From Methanotrichaceae archaeon (GTDB taxonomy: Archaea; Halobacteriota; Methanosarcinia; Methanotrichales; Methanotrichaceae): 12,575 bases of DNA. The translations under genes and the position numbers were made by a program. The stretch lies in assembly GCA_013329455.1 (NCBI GenBank), contig DUKF01000019.1, positions 658 through 13,232 on the forward strand. Direction: 5' to 3'. The notes beneath the pieces are model-generated. The model saw only the letters and a list, made by a program, of their open reading frames with translations, had not been told where the DNA came from and searched no databases. Each line of letters begins with the position of its first letter. Positions within the stretch are counted from its first letter, which is position 1. Shown here in pieces: positions 1-7,182 of the stretch.

Positions 1-1158
1 CTCGGCGAAGATCTTGTTCACGATCGAGTGGCTCATGTCCATCAAAACCCTCTCCTCGATCTCCCCCAATGTGTGGCGGGCTCCGAGCTTGTTCATTGCC
101 CTCTGACATTCCAGGGTCTTGATCTCCTCAGCCTGGAAGTAGATCATGCCCAAAAGCTCCTCGGCCCTCTTTCTCTTGTACTTGGCCTTGAGAAGATCCA
201 GCTCCTCGGCGATGATCGCCTCCACCTTCTCCATCTCGACCATCCGAAGCCTCATGTTCTCGGCGCTGATCTCCCGTAGAGCGTCGATGTTCCGAAGCTC
301 GACGCCAGGAATCTCGCCCACGTCCTCGTCGATGTCCCTAGGATTGGCGATGTCGATCATCAGGAGGGTCTCCTTCTCCCTTCTTGCCATCACCTCCTCA
401 AGGTCGTCACGTCTCAAGATGTAGTGGGGTGCGGAGGTTGCGCTGATCACGAGGTCTGAAGTCCTGATCCTCTCCTTCATCTCGTCGAATGCGATGGCAG
501 TGCCACCGAGGCTTGCGGCGAGAGAGAGGGCCCGCACGAAGGTCCTGTTGGTGACGTAAAGCTCGCCTATGTTCCTCGAAAGAAGGGCTTTTGAGATCAA
601 AGTCCCGGTATCCCCGGCCCCGATCACCAAAACTGATTTTCCTTCCAGGCTTCCCAGAATCTCCTCGGCGAGGTCGACGGCCGCGGAGCCCACCGAGATC
701 GACCTCTCGTTGATGCTCGTCTCGCGACGGACCCTTTTTCCGACCGAGATCGCCTTCTTGAAGGCGACGTCGAGGGTCCAGCCGGTCGTCCCCGCCTCCT
801 TCGCCATCGAATAGAGCTCTTTCATCTGGCCGAGGATCTGGTCCTCGCCGATGATCATCGATTCAATGCCTGAGGCGAGACGGAGGAGGTGCAAAAGGGA
901 CTCGTCATGATCCTGAAAATCGATTATGCGCGATGAGACGCGGGCCTTCTTGGCGAACTCGAAGAGGACCTTCTCCCCCCTCGGAGAGACGACGTAGATC
1001 TCGACCCGGTTACAGGTCTTGAGGACAGCGCACTCCTCAACCAGTTCGTGGGACGAAATCCAGGATAAGAGCGCGTTCAGGTCCCCGTGCCAGGACCGCT
1101 CAATCTCGTCGATGCAGGCCTTCCTATGGGTCACCAGCATCGAGGCTATCTCGCTCAT
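1..1158 (-). CDS. hemA: Glutamyl-tRNA reductase (3'-truncated by window edge)
   Basis: HemA reduces the glutamate of Glu-tRNA(Glu) to glutamate-1-semialdehyde with NADPH, the first committed step of C5-pathway tetrapyrrole synthesis in the cytoplasm. Translating the minus strand from the ATG at 1158 gives 386 codons without a stop before the edge. The N-terminus carries MLVTHRK, then KTCNRVEIY with the catalytic Cys at about residue 49. IIGEDQILGQ follows near 100-110, and the NADPH-binding motif GAGDTG lies at about 180-185. The C-terminal part is rich in charged helix, as in the dimerisation domain. The family is usually near 420 residues, so roughly 35-40 are missing. The start overlaps the 3' end of the SirC-type gene by 35 bases. 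A second in-frame ATG at 1140 (MLVTHRK) is also possible. It is the last visible gene of the heme-precursor operon. The family assignment is secure. Confidence 0.96.
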   Translation of the reverse strand, partial: MSEIASMLVTHRKACIDEIERSWHGDLNALLSWISSHELVEECAVLKTCNRVEIYVVSPRGEKVLFEFAKKARVSSRIIDFQDHDESLLHLLRLASGIESMIIGEDQILGQMKELYSMAKEAGTTGWTLDVAFKKAISVGKRVRRETSINERSISVGSAAVDLAEEILGSLEGKSVLVIGAGDTGTLISKALLSRNIGELYVTNRTFVRALSLAASLGGTAIAFDEMKERIRTSDLVISATSAPHYILRRDDLEEVMARREKETLLMIDIANPRDIDEDVGEIPGVELRNIDALREISAENMRLRMVEMEKVEAIIAEELDLLKAKYKRKRAEELLGMIYFQAEEIKTLECQRAMNKLGARHTLGEIEERVLMDMSHSIVNKIFAE

Positions 1159-1789
1159 CTGGGGTCATATGTTCTCCAGCCCTCTTATAGGCCTTTTCAT
1201 AGGACACCTCAAGAAGCCTCCAGACCTCCTCATCGGAGATGATATCCCAGAGGATCCGTCTCCTCTCGGCCTGCTCTGAGACGCTCTCCTTCAAGACCTT
1301 CCTAATCTCCCCCAAAAGGCGAGCCATATCACTGTACCTCTCGTCCAGCACCTCCTCGAGCCTGAGGCGGAGGTATTTGGAGAGGGCAGGGCTCTTTCCG
1401 AGGGTCGATATGGCGACGACGACCGGATCTCTTCTGATCACCGAGGGGACGACCACCTCGCCGACTCCGTCGACCCTGTTCACCAGAACACCCATCCCTG
1501 ACGCCCTCTCTTCCAAATGGAGGTTGAGGACGGGATCGCTGGTGGCGGGAATCGCGATGAAGGCATCTATGAGGAGGTCGCCTGCACCCTGAGAAAGGTC
1601 AAGCTTGACGAGCTCGATAGCCCCCTCTTCTGCCATCTTCAGAAGGCCGGGCGAGAAGTCCAGGCTTGCCACAGTCACATTTGTGTATTGAGAAAAGAGC
1701 CTCGCCTTTCTTTCGCCGACGTCGCCACCGCCGAAGATCACGACCTTGCGGCCTGATAAATCCAGGAGGAGTGGGAGGTGGCTTTTCAG
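1124..1789 (-). CDS. Precorrin-2 dehydrogenase / sirohydrochlorin ferrochelatase (CysG N-terminal / SirC type)
   Basis: This enzyme oxidises precorrin-2 to sirohydrochlorin with NAD+, and some members also insert iron. The protein opens with a Rossmann fold: hydrophobic strand, then GGGDVGERKA. The family core follows: IPATSDPVLN, VNRVDGVGEVVVPS and ISTLGKSPALSKYLR, then the helical C-terminal domain ending in MTPDERD. From the proposed start it has 221 residues, normal for archaeal SirC. The start is odd. The only standard start codon before the glycine motif is GTG at 1741, which would cut into the first beta strand. The open frame continues upstream through SHLPLLLDLSGRKVV, which matches the expected family N-terminus. 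The best-placed codon is CTG at 1789-1787, overlapping the upstream TGA as CTGA. I chose this by inference. The gene is translationally packed between ahb and hemA. Function is well supported; the exact start is not. Confidence 0.9.
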   Translation of the reverse strand: MKSHLPLLLDLSGRKVVIFGGGDVGERKARLFSQYTNVTVASLDFSPGLLKMAEEGAIELVKLDLSQGAGDLLIDAFIAIPATSDPVLNLHLEERASGMGVLVNRVDGVGEVVVPSVIRRDPVVVAISTLGKSPALSKYLRLRLEEVLDERYSDMARLLGEIRKVLKESVSEQAERRRILWDIISDEEVWRLLEVSYEKAYKRAGEHMTPDERDSLDAGDP

Positions 1790-2265
1790 ATCCTGGCCCC
1801 CGTCTTCTTGAACTCACTCTCGCTGAAGAGGACCTGATAATCCTCGATTCCAGTCTTGCGGGAGATCTCGGCTGCGATCTTTCGGCACTCATCCCTGGAA
1901 TCGGAGTGGACTACGGTGTAGAGGTTATAGGGCCACTTCGGCATTGATGGGCGCTCGTAGCAGTGAGTGACCTCGTCGAAGGATATCATGACCTCTCCAA
2001 CCCTCTCAACCTCCTGCGACGGGACGCGCCAGACGATCATGGCGTTGGCCACGATCCCTAGAGCCCTGTGGCCTATGGTGGCTGCAAACCTCCTGATCAC
2101 TCCCTTATCGAGGAGGAAGTTCAGCCTCTCCAACACAATTTCCTCGCCGACCGATAGCTCCATCCCAAGAGCCTCGTAGGGCCTTGGAGACAGCGGGATT
2201 CCCTCCTGTGCAGCCCTAATAAGCCTCAGGTCCAGATCGTCGATCTGCTCTGTCGTTTCATCATC
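1786..2265 (-). CDS. Siroheme decarboxylase subunit (AhbA/AhbB, Lrp/AsnC-like fold)
   Basis: Ahb proteins remove the two acetate carboxyls of siroheme to give 12,18-didecarboxysiroheme, the first step of the archaeal/sulfate-reducer heme route. Visible features are an Lrp/AsnC-type helix-turn-helix near the N-terminus (IDDLDLRLIRAAQEG, then GVIRRFAATIGHRALG) and the Ahb/NirDLGH signature THCYERP...WPYNLYTVVH. The length is about 159 residues, normal for one subunit. I cannot tell AhbA from AhbB, and only one copy is visible although the enzyme is usually a heterodimer. No ATG, GTG or TTG lies in frame between the nosD-like stop (2277) and IDDLDL; coordinates here begin just after the AAGGAG at 2270-2265. 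Two ATGs (2264, 2261) sit at the right place but in another frame. The in-frame ATG at 2415 would need a 139-base overlap and an unrelated N-terminus. Position before the SirC gene supports the role. Confidence 0.88.
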   Translation of the reverse strand, partial: DDETTEQIDDLDLRLIRAAQEGIPLSPRPYEALGMELSVGEEIVLERLNFLLDKGVIRRFAATIGHRALGIVANAMIVWRVPSQEVERVGEVMISFDEVTHCYERPSMPKWPYNLYTVVHSDSRDECRKIAAEISRKTGIEDYQVLFSESEFKKTGARI

Positions 2266-2276
2266 TCCTTTCTGAA

Positions 2277-4568
2277 CTACTTCCAGCCGTTGGGGTCCTG
2301 GAATGGGTACCTGTCCGTCCCCTTCGTTGGAACCAACTTGGGATCTGTTCCCGGATTTCCCTCGACTTGGTGATCGCTCCAGTAGTTTCCACCAACATTG
2401 GATCCAGCATCCCACTCGTTATTCCCGTTGTCTACGGCGTTCTGGGGGAGCATCAAATTCCCGTTCTCGATGAAGTTGTTGTGGTACACTGAGCAACCGC
2501 TGCAGTCGATCAGGCTCGCCCCTCCGAGCCCGTTTTGGATGAAGGAGTTTCCCGTGATCTTCCCGTTCATGGAATGGCTCATCCTGAGGCCGTAACGACT
2601 GTTCTGGCTCAGGTTGTTCCCCTCGAGGCTCGCCCTCTCGACGGACTGGAGGAAGACTCCGTCCCCGTTACCCCACGCGAGATTTCCGGATACCGTCGCC
2701 ACCGAGAGCTGGTCGAGGGCGAGGCCCGCCTCCCGATTGATGGAGAGGTCGTTTCTGATCACCATCGCTCCGTCAGAGCCCGACGCGTGAATCCCCTGCC
2801 GGTTCTCGGTGGCGGAGTTCTGGTTCAGGATGCATTTTGGAGATCTGATAAGCCTGATCCCCTCCTCCTGGTTGCGGTTCACATCGGACTGGAGTATCTG
2901 GCAGGATGACGAGTCCAAAAGCGATATTCCCACCCGGTTCTCTGAGGCTTTCGACCCCTTCAAGGCCTCGCCTTCCGAGTCCCCGAGCTCAAAGCCAGAC
3001 TTTGAAGATCCCGTGGCAACGCATCCCAGAAGATCGTCACCCTGGCCTTTCTGGACCAAAAATCCGATGGAGCAGTTCTCGGCTTTGCTCTCCTCGATCT
3101 TGCAGTCGACGGTTTTCAGCATGCGGACGCCAGCCTCGTTATTGGAGAGGCTGAGATTCCGGACCGTGCAAACCGTCGAGTTGACGAGAAGGGCTCCTGC
3201 GCTGTTGTTAAAGAGGATGAGGTTCTCGGCGGTAACGTTTTTGCAGCCCACCATGGCCAGAAAGCCGCAATCTTCCTCCAGCATCAGGTCCTGCCCATCG
3301 ACCAAGTAGCAGATCGGCCTTCCTTCGACGGTGTTAGAAAAATCGGCATCCTGGCGGAAGGGCTCGTCGTCCCAGGTCGAGAGGTTCTCCCGATCGACTT
3401 TGATGCTGTACCGATTCAGATCCATCCGATTCCCGCGAAGAACGTTAAGGCCCGACCCGAGAAGGTTGATACCGCGTCCGTTCCGAACGATCTTGTTATC
3501 CTCGATGACGTTCTCGATAGAATTCGATTTCAAGAGCAGCCCGTCGCCATTCTCAAAGAGAAGGTTCCCCGCGAGTTTGTTATTAGTCGACCCCTCCAGA
3601 CGGATCCCAGCGATCTCATTTTCGTCCAGACGGTTCTCGCCGATGTGGTTGTCTGCTGAGTCCTTCAACCTGATGCCTACATCGCATCCCCGCGCCGAAT
3701 TGTTGGTGATCGAATTTTTCTCGCTCGCCTCCAGGTAGAGGCCGAGCTGGGAGCTGGACACTTCGTTATCAAAGATCGCGTTTTTTTCGGAACTTTGGAG
3801 GATGATGCCCCCGATGCCGGATCCGGATACGTTGTTCTCCAGGATCTCGTTTTCCTCCGATCCCTCGAGGACGATCCCCCTCTCCGAAGAGGATAAGTTG
3901 TTTCCTTCGATCAGGTTGCTGTCGGAATCCAAGATCTCGATGCCCGTCGCCAATAGGAAGACAGAACCAACAATCACGTTCTCGTTGGAGTTGGTGATCG
4001 CAACACCGAGATCGCCCGAGAAGGTGCTGTTGGAGATTTCAGATCCTCGGGACCCCGTGATCTCCGCGCCCAGAGATGATCTGATCCGTGAGTTCATGAC
4101 GACGTTATCCAGTCCGTCCCGAACCAGGACACCAACGGAGCAGCCCTCGATGGTCGACCCGAGGATCTGGTTTTTTGAAGAGGCAGAAAGGACCCCCGTC
4201 GAGAAGTTCGCAATGGTGCACCCCTCAATCGAATTTCCCGGAGAGTTCAGCTCTACCCCGACGCCCTCACCAAAGCCTCTGATCGCAAGGCCTGAGATTA
4301 TGCAGCCGGATGCATCCACCATGAAAGCGGCCGCACCCCCAGACTCGACGGTCACCTGCCCGCCGGTCCCGACGATGGAGATCGGCTGAAGGACTGAGAT
4401 CTCCCCCTCCCTATAATATCCGGGACGAACCCATATCTCGTCGCCGGCGTCGGCAAAGCGAACGGCTTCTCTTATGGTCTTGAACTCCCCACCACCGCCA
4501 TGGTCGACCACCAGCGTCTCGGCCATGGCTGCGGGAAGGCCAGCACAGATTAGAAAGAGCAAAATCAA
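2277..4568 (-). CDS. Secreted NosD-type parallel beta-helix (PbH1 repeat) protein
   Basis: About 763 residues, probably exported and forming a right-handed parallel beta-helix outside the cell. After a hydrophobic leader ending in AMA (about residues 1-16) comes the entry motif FKTIREAV...AGDEIWVRPGYY (29-52), typical of NosD/pectate-lyase-like folds. Many 22-24 residue coils of the form GI.L..S..N.I..N follow, from about 90 to 390 and again from about 440 to 720. An insert near 395-440 (EGRPICYLVDGQDL) matches the linker seen in methanogen NosD repeat proteins. The C-terminus has NNEWD, GGNYWSD and DRYPF, common at the end of this family. There is no membrane anchor or PGF-type sorting tail. 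The listed start is TTG at 4568, but the frame is open up to about 4604 and the added residues (VTEKSWL before LILLFL) would give a better signal peptide. It ends 12 bases before the ahb coding region. Substrate unknown. Confidence 0.85.
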   Translation of the reverse strand: MILLFLICAGLPAAMAETLVVDHGGGGEFKTIREAVRFADAGDEIWVRPGYYREGEISVLQPISIVGTGGQVTVESGGAAAFMVDASGCIISGLAIRGFGEGVGVELNSPGNSIEGCTIANFSTGVLSASSKNQILGSTIEGCSVGVLVRDGLDNVVMNSRIRSSLGAEITGSRGSEISNSTFSGDLGVAITNSNENVIVGSVFLLATGIEILDSDSNLIEGNNLSSSERGIVLEGSEENEILENNVSGSGIGGIILQSSEKNAIFDNEVSSSQLGLYLEASEKNSITNNSARGCDVGIRLKDSADNHIGENRLDENEIAGIRLEGSTNNKLAGNLLFENGDGLLLKSNSIENVIEDNKIVRNGRGINLLGSGLNVLRGNRMDLNRYSIKVDRENLSTWDDEPFRQDADFSNTVEGRPICYLVDGQDLMLEEDCGFLAMVGCKNVTAENLILFNNSAGALLVNSTVCTVRNLSLSNNEAGVRMLKTVDCKIEESKAENCSIGFLVQKGQGDDLLGCVATGSSKSGFELGDSEGEALKGSKASENRVGISLLDSSSCQILQSDVNRNQEEGIRLIRSPKCILNQNSATENRQGIHASGSDGAMVIRNDLSINREAGLALDQLSVATVSGNLAWGNGDGVFLQSVERASLEGNNLSQNSRYGLRMSHSMNGKITGNSFIQNGLGGASLIDCSGCSVYHNNFIENGNLMLPQNAVDNGNNEWDAGSNVGGNYWSDHQVEGNPGTDPKLVPTKGTDRYPFQDPNGWK

Positions 4569-4628
4569 AAGCCAAGATTTTTCCGTGACAATACCCCCAA
4601 TCCGGTATTATGGTCCCGTTGTCGTGAG

Positions 4629-4639
4629 GAATAAATAAC
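4629..4639 (-). promoter_or_regulatory. TATA-box promoter for the nosD-like/heme operon
   Basis: The minus strand reads TTATTTATT at 4638-4630, about 60-70 bases before the nosD-like TTG start. With usual archaeal spacing, transcription would begin near 4605, giving a short leader. No other TATA-like element is obvious between this gene and 4640. Motif reading only. Confidence 0.5.
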
Positions 4640-4690
4640 TCTATCCCCGCCGAGTCCGTCTCCCCGATTGTTAGAATAATCGCTACGTGC

Positions 4691-4723
4691 GATCCCGAAA
4701 AGCGAGCTTTTTGCTTTCGATCC
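4691..4723. promoter_or_regulatory. Imperfect inverted repeat in the divergent promoter region
   Basis: GATCCCGAAAAGC at 4691-4703 faces GCTTTCGATC further right, an imperfect dyad with outer GATC and inner GAAA(A)GC/GCTTTC arms. A second small palindrome, CCGAAACTTCGG, lies at 4730-4741. Both sit between the two divergent TATA boxes and just upstream of the plus-strand one, a suitable place for a shared operator. No known regulator site is recognised. Confidence 0.3.
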
Positions 4724-4746
4724 AAAAAACCGAAACTTCGGATCCG

Positions 4747-4755
4747 GATTTAAAC
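4747..4755 (+). promoter_or_regulatory. TATA-box promoter for the REC-PAS-GAF gene
   Basis: ATTTAAA at 4748-4754 lies about 50 bases before the ATG at 4799. The expected start of transcription is near 4778, leaving a leader of about 20 bases that contains GGGAG at 4789-4793. Confidence 0.5.
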
Positions 4756-4798
4756 GGTAAGATACTAATCAAATGAAATTGAATATTTGGGAGACGAG

Positions 4799-6055
4799 AT
4801 GAAAAGGCGGGCCTGCATGACGAACCCTTATCGAATCCTGATCATAGAGGACGACCCCGACGACGTCGAGCTGATACTCCTCGGCTTCCAGAAGCACGAC
4901 GAGTTCTTCGTGGACGTCGCAACCACCGGGGTGGAGGGGCTCGATGAGGTCTCAAAGAGACGTTACGACCTCGTCTCGGTGGACTTCGCCCTTCCGGGAA
5001 TAAGCGGTCTTGACGTGCTGGAGGAGATCCGAAAGACCGACCAGGACGTTCCCGTCGTCATGGTTACGGGCCGGGGCACCGAGGAGCTGCAGGTGGTGGC
5101 CTTCGAAAAATATGCCACAAGCTACGTGATGAAGAGCGTCGACAGCTTCCGGAGCCTGCCCCACATCTTCGAGGCGCTGATCAGCGAGTCGAGGTTCAGA
5201 TCCGAAGAGCGCCGGATGAAAAGGGACATAGAACGGTCCGAGACTGTGAGCAGATACATCCTGGAGAACTCTCCCATGGGGGTATACGTCCTCCAGAACG
5301 GCTGCTTCAAGATGGTCAACTCCAAGTTCATAGAGATCTTCGGCTGCGAGAAGGAGGATCTAATAGGCGAGCACTTCTGGAGTCTCGCGGATCCCGAGAG
5401 CTTCGAGTGCGTGGAGGGCGTGGCCAAAGACGACGCGCCCGGAAGATCTATCGTCCACGAGCTCAGGATCACCAGGAAGGATGGCAACAAACGCTGGGTC
5501 GAGGCGAGGATCGTGCCCCTGGACTACCAAGATGAGAGATGGGTTCTCGGAAATCTGGTGGACATAACCGATAGGAAAGAGGGCGAGAAGTATCTCCAGA
5601 TGGATAACAGAAGGATCTTGGTCCTCTACTCCCTCGCCCTAAAGGCCATCGATTTTCGTGGAGAGCTCGACGACCTCTTGAAAGAGGCGCTCTCTGAATT
5701 GATGGCCGGGCCGGACGGGTTCGAGGTTGGAGGCGTATTTCTCCTGGAGGAGGGACGCCTGGTTCTGCATGCCCTAGCGGGGCCCCTGGAGGATCTGATG
5801 AGCTTTGCAGACCAGGTTGACGCCGAGGAGCTTTTGGAGGAGGCCGAGGCGAAGAGGGTGGTCGAGGGCGATCGCCCCATATTCTGGGTTTCGGCACCCT
5901 TCTGCAACGGGGAAGAACGCATAGGACTGTTGGTTCTAGGTCAAGAAGAGGATATCGAGCCCGATTTTCTGAAATTTCTGAAAGATCTCGCCTGGCACGT
6001 CGGAAAAATGGTGGAGATATTCGAGCTTGCGAAAATCCATCTAGAAAAGGCCTAA
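4799..6055 (+). CDS. Response-regulator receiver protein with PAS and GAF-like domains, no output domain
   Basis: A 418-residue soluble signalling protein. Residues 11-125 form a CheY-like receiver: acidic pair D18/D19 (IIEDD), phosphoacceptor D62 (VSVDFALPG), T90, and K112 (YVMKS). Residues about 150-265 are a PAS domain, from YILENSPMGVYVL to a PAC end (RWVEARIVPL, NLVDITDRK). Residues about 270-415 look GAF-like (ALKAIDF, VGGVFLLEEG, VSAPFCNGEERIGLLVLG). There is no histidine kinase, HTH, GGDEF or other effector, so it probably takes phosphate from a separate kinase and signals by protein contact. I chose ATG 4799 because GGGAG lies 5 bases before it; a TTG at 4787 and an ATG at 4817 (MTNPYR) are alternatives. 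It is divergent from the nosD-like gene and meets the lipid synthase gene tail to tail with 7 bases between the stops. Confidence 0.88.
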   Translation: MKRRACMTNPYRILIIEDDPDDVELILLGFQKHDEFFVDVATTGVEGLDEVSKRRYDLVSVDFALPGISGLDVLEEIRKTDQDVPVVMVTGRGTEELQVVAFEKYATSYVMKSVDSFRSLPHIFEALISESRFRSEERRMKRDIERSETVSRYILENSPMGVYVLQNGCFKMVNSKFIEIFGCEKEDLIGEHFWSLADPESFECVEGVAKDDAPGRSIVHELRITRKDGNKRWVEARIVPLDYQDERWVLGNLVDITDRKEGEKYLQMDNRRILVLYSLALKAIDFRGELDDLLKEALSELMAGPDGFEVGGVFLLEEGRLVLHALAGPLEDLMSFADQVDAEELLEEAEAKRVVEGDRPIFWVSAPFCNGEERIGLLVLGQEEDIEPDFLKFLKDLAWHVGKMVEIFELAKIHLEKA

Positions 6056-6062
6056 ACGAGCA

Positions 6063-6671
6063 CTAGAGCCGATTCCAGATGAGGACTATCCTCTGGAGGG
6101 CCGTGACGTGGCTGGCAACCGTGATCAGGATCACAGCCCAGCCCAGTATCGAAAGACCCGCCACATATCCTGGAAAAAGTGCGTTGGCGATGGTTGCACC
6201 GAGTATGAGGGTCAGGCGGTCGGCTCGCCCCATTATCCCGCCGTAGAGACGGCCGAGCCTCAGGGCCTGAGCCTGGGTCCCGAGGTAACTGGTGAGAAGC
6301 ACTCCCATCACAGCGAAGATCCCCCAAACCTCTGAGACGTAACCGGCAAGGACGATCCCCACCAGGATCGCCATGTCTGCATACCTGTCGATGACGTGAT
6401 CGAGAAAGTCGCCTCTGGGCTCGACCGTCCCGGTCCTCCGTGCGAGAGCCCCGTCAACGGCGTCGAAGACAGCGTTCAAAAGGACCATCAGAGCGGCCAG
6501 GTAAAGGAGCGAGACCCCGCCAGCCGAGAGGTAGTAGAATACCCCTGCTGCCAACGCGAAGATCATGGAAAGGAGAGATATCATGTTGGGGGTGGCACCG
6601 GCTCTTTCCGCCAGGGCTGCCAATGGCTCGGTAAGTGCCAGGGACTTCGATCTCAGGTCATCAAGGGTCAA
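6063..6671 (-). CDS. CDP-alcohol phosphatidyltransferase, archaetidylinositol phosphate synthase type
   Basis: An integral membrane enzyme of 202 residues with about six hydrophobic helices. It transfers an alcohol phosphate to a CDP-activated lipid; in Euryarchaeota this subgroup usually joins inositol-1-phosphate to CDP-archaeol. The catalytic signature D-x2-DG-x2-AR-x8-G-x3-D-x3-D is complete: D70, D73-G74, A77-R78, G87, D91 and D95 (NAVFDAVDGALARRTG, then GDFLDHVID). The length is normal. The start is TTG at 6671, with GGAGAG about 7 bases upstream, inside the 3' end of the kinase gene (11-base overlap). No ATG is available in frame. It is the last gene of the five-gene operon, and translation is probably coupled. 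The alcohol substrate is inferred from family and length, not proven by sequence. Confidence 0.88.
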   Translation of the reverse strand: MTLDDLRSKSLALTEPLAALAERAGATPNMISLLSMIFALAAGVFYYLSAGGVSLLYLAALMVLLNAVFDAVDGALARRTGTVEPRGDFLDHVIDRYADMAILVGIVLAGYVSEVWGIFAVMGVLLTSYLGTQAQALRLGRLYGGIMGRADRLTLILGATIANALFPGYVAGLSILGWAVILITVASHVTALQRIVLIWNRL

Positions 6672-7182
6672 ATTCCATCTCTCCGATCCAGTCGATATCT
6701 CCGGGTGGGAGGTCTATCTCCCGGCGCAATACCCCGACCACGAGGTCCGCCACCTCCTGGAGAGACCTTCCAGTGGTGTCGATCTCAGAGACCCGGTCGC
6801 ACCACTCCGCCGCCTCCACCAGGATCACGTCGAGAGCCTCCGCCTCCAGGTTTTCCCGGACCTTCTTTTCGAGATAATCCCTTCGAGCCAGCCGCTCTCT
6901 CAAAATCCTGGGCGACGTTCTGAGGACGATAGCCTCGGAGGCGAACTGGTGGGAGAAGTGGCCTTCAAGGATCACAATCTCCTCGTCCTCATCCGGAGCC
7001 AACTCCTCGATCCTTCTGGCGAGGGCGTCGACGTCGGCGATCAGACACCCTCTCTCATCATCGGTGCCGAGGGAGAGGCCCTCATCCCTTATGAGGGCGT
7101 TGAGGTCGATTACCCTGTAGGGTAGGAGCCGGGCCACTGTTGTCTTCCCGGTTCCGGGAGTTCCTGTAAGAGCTACCCGCAT
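6661..7182 (-). CDS. Adenylate kinase of the Fap7/AK6 type
   Basis: A 173-residue cytoplasmic P-loop kinase. The Walker A GTPGTGKTT is at residues 7-15, followed by a short NMP-binding part (VIDLNALIRDEG). ILEGHFSH lies near 70-77, the LID-like region is TSPRILRERLARRDY (about 89-103), and the C-terminal helical end is KKVRENLEAEALDVILVEA. This short form with a compact LID matches the archaeal Fap7/AK6 group, which has adenylate kinase/ATPase activity and in other archaea binds ribosomal protein uS11 during small-subunit maturation. The ATG at 7182 overlaps the hisC stop by 10 bases, and GGTGA sits close upstream. The C-terminal tail (DIDWIGEMEFDP) is acidic. The kinase assignment is firm; a ribosome-assembly role is family knowledge only. 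Confidence 0.87.
   Translation of the reverse strand: MRVALTGTPGTGKTTVARLLPYRVIDLNALIRDEGLSLGTDDERGCLIADVDALARRIEELAPDEDEEIVILEGHFSHQFASEAIVLRTSPRILRERLARRDYLEKKVRENLEAEALDVILVEAAEWCDRVSEIDTTGRSLQEVADLVVGVLRREIDLPPGDIDWIGEMEFDP

Noticed and set aside
1786..2415. Long form of the Ahb protein starting at ATG 2415
   Set aside because: It would overlap the NosD-like gene by 139 bases and add about 50 residues that have no Ahb character and simply read the neighbour in another frame.
2800..4400. Dense repeated motifs in the NosD-like gene that might look like a CRISPR or tandem array
   Set aside because: The repeats are degenerate at DNA level and correspond to 22-24 residue beta-helix coils in frame.
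5469..5922. Long minus-strand open frames opposite the REC-PAS-GAF gene
   Set aside because: They are shadows of a well-supported gene, rich in Arg/Pro/Ser as expected for the reverse frame of GC-rich coding DNA.
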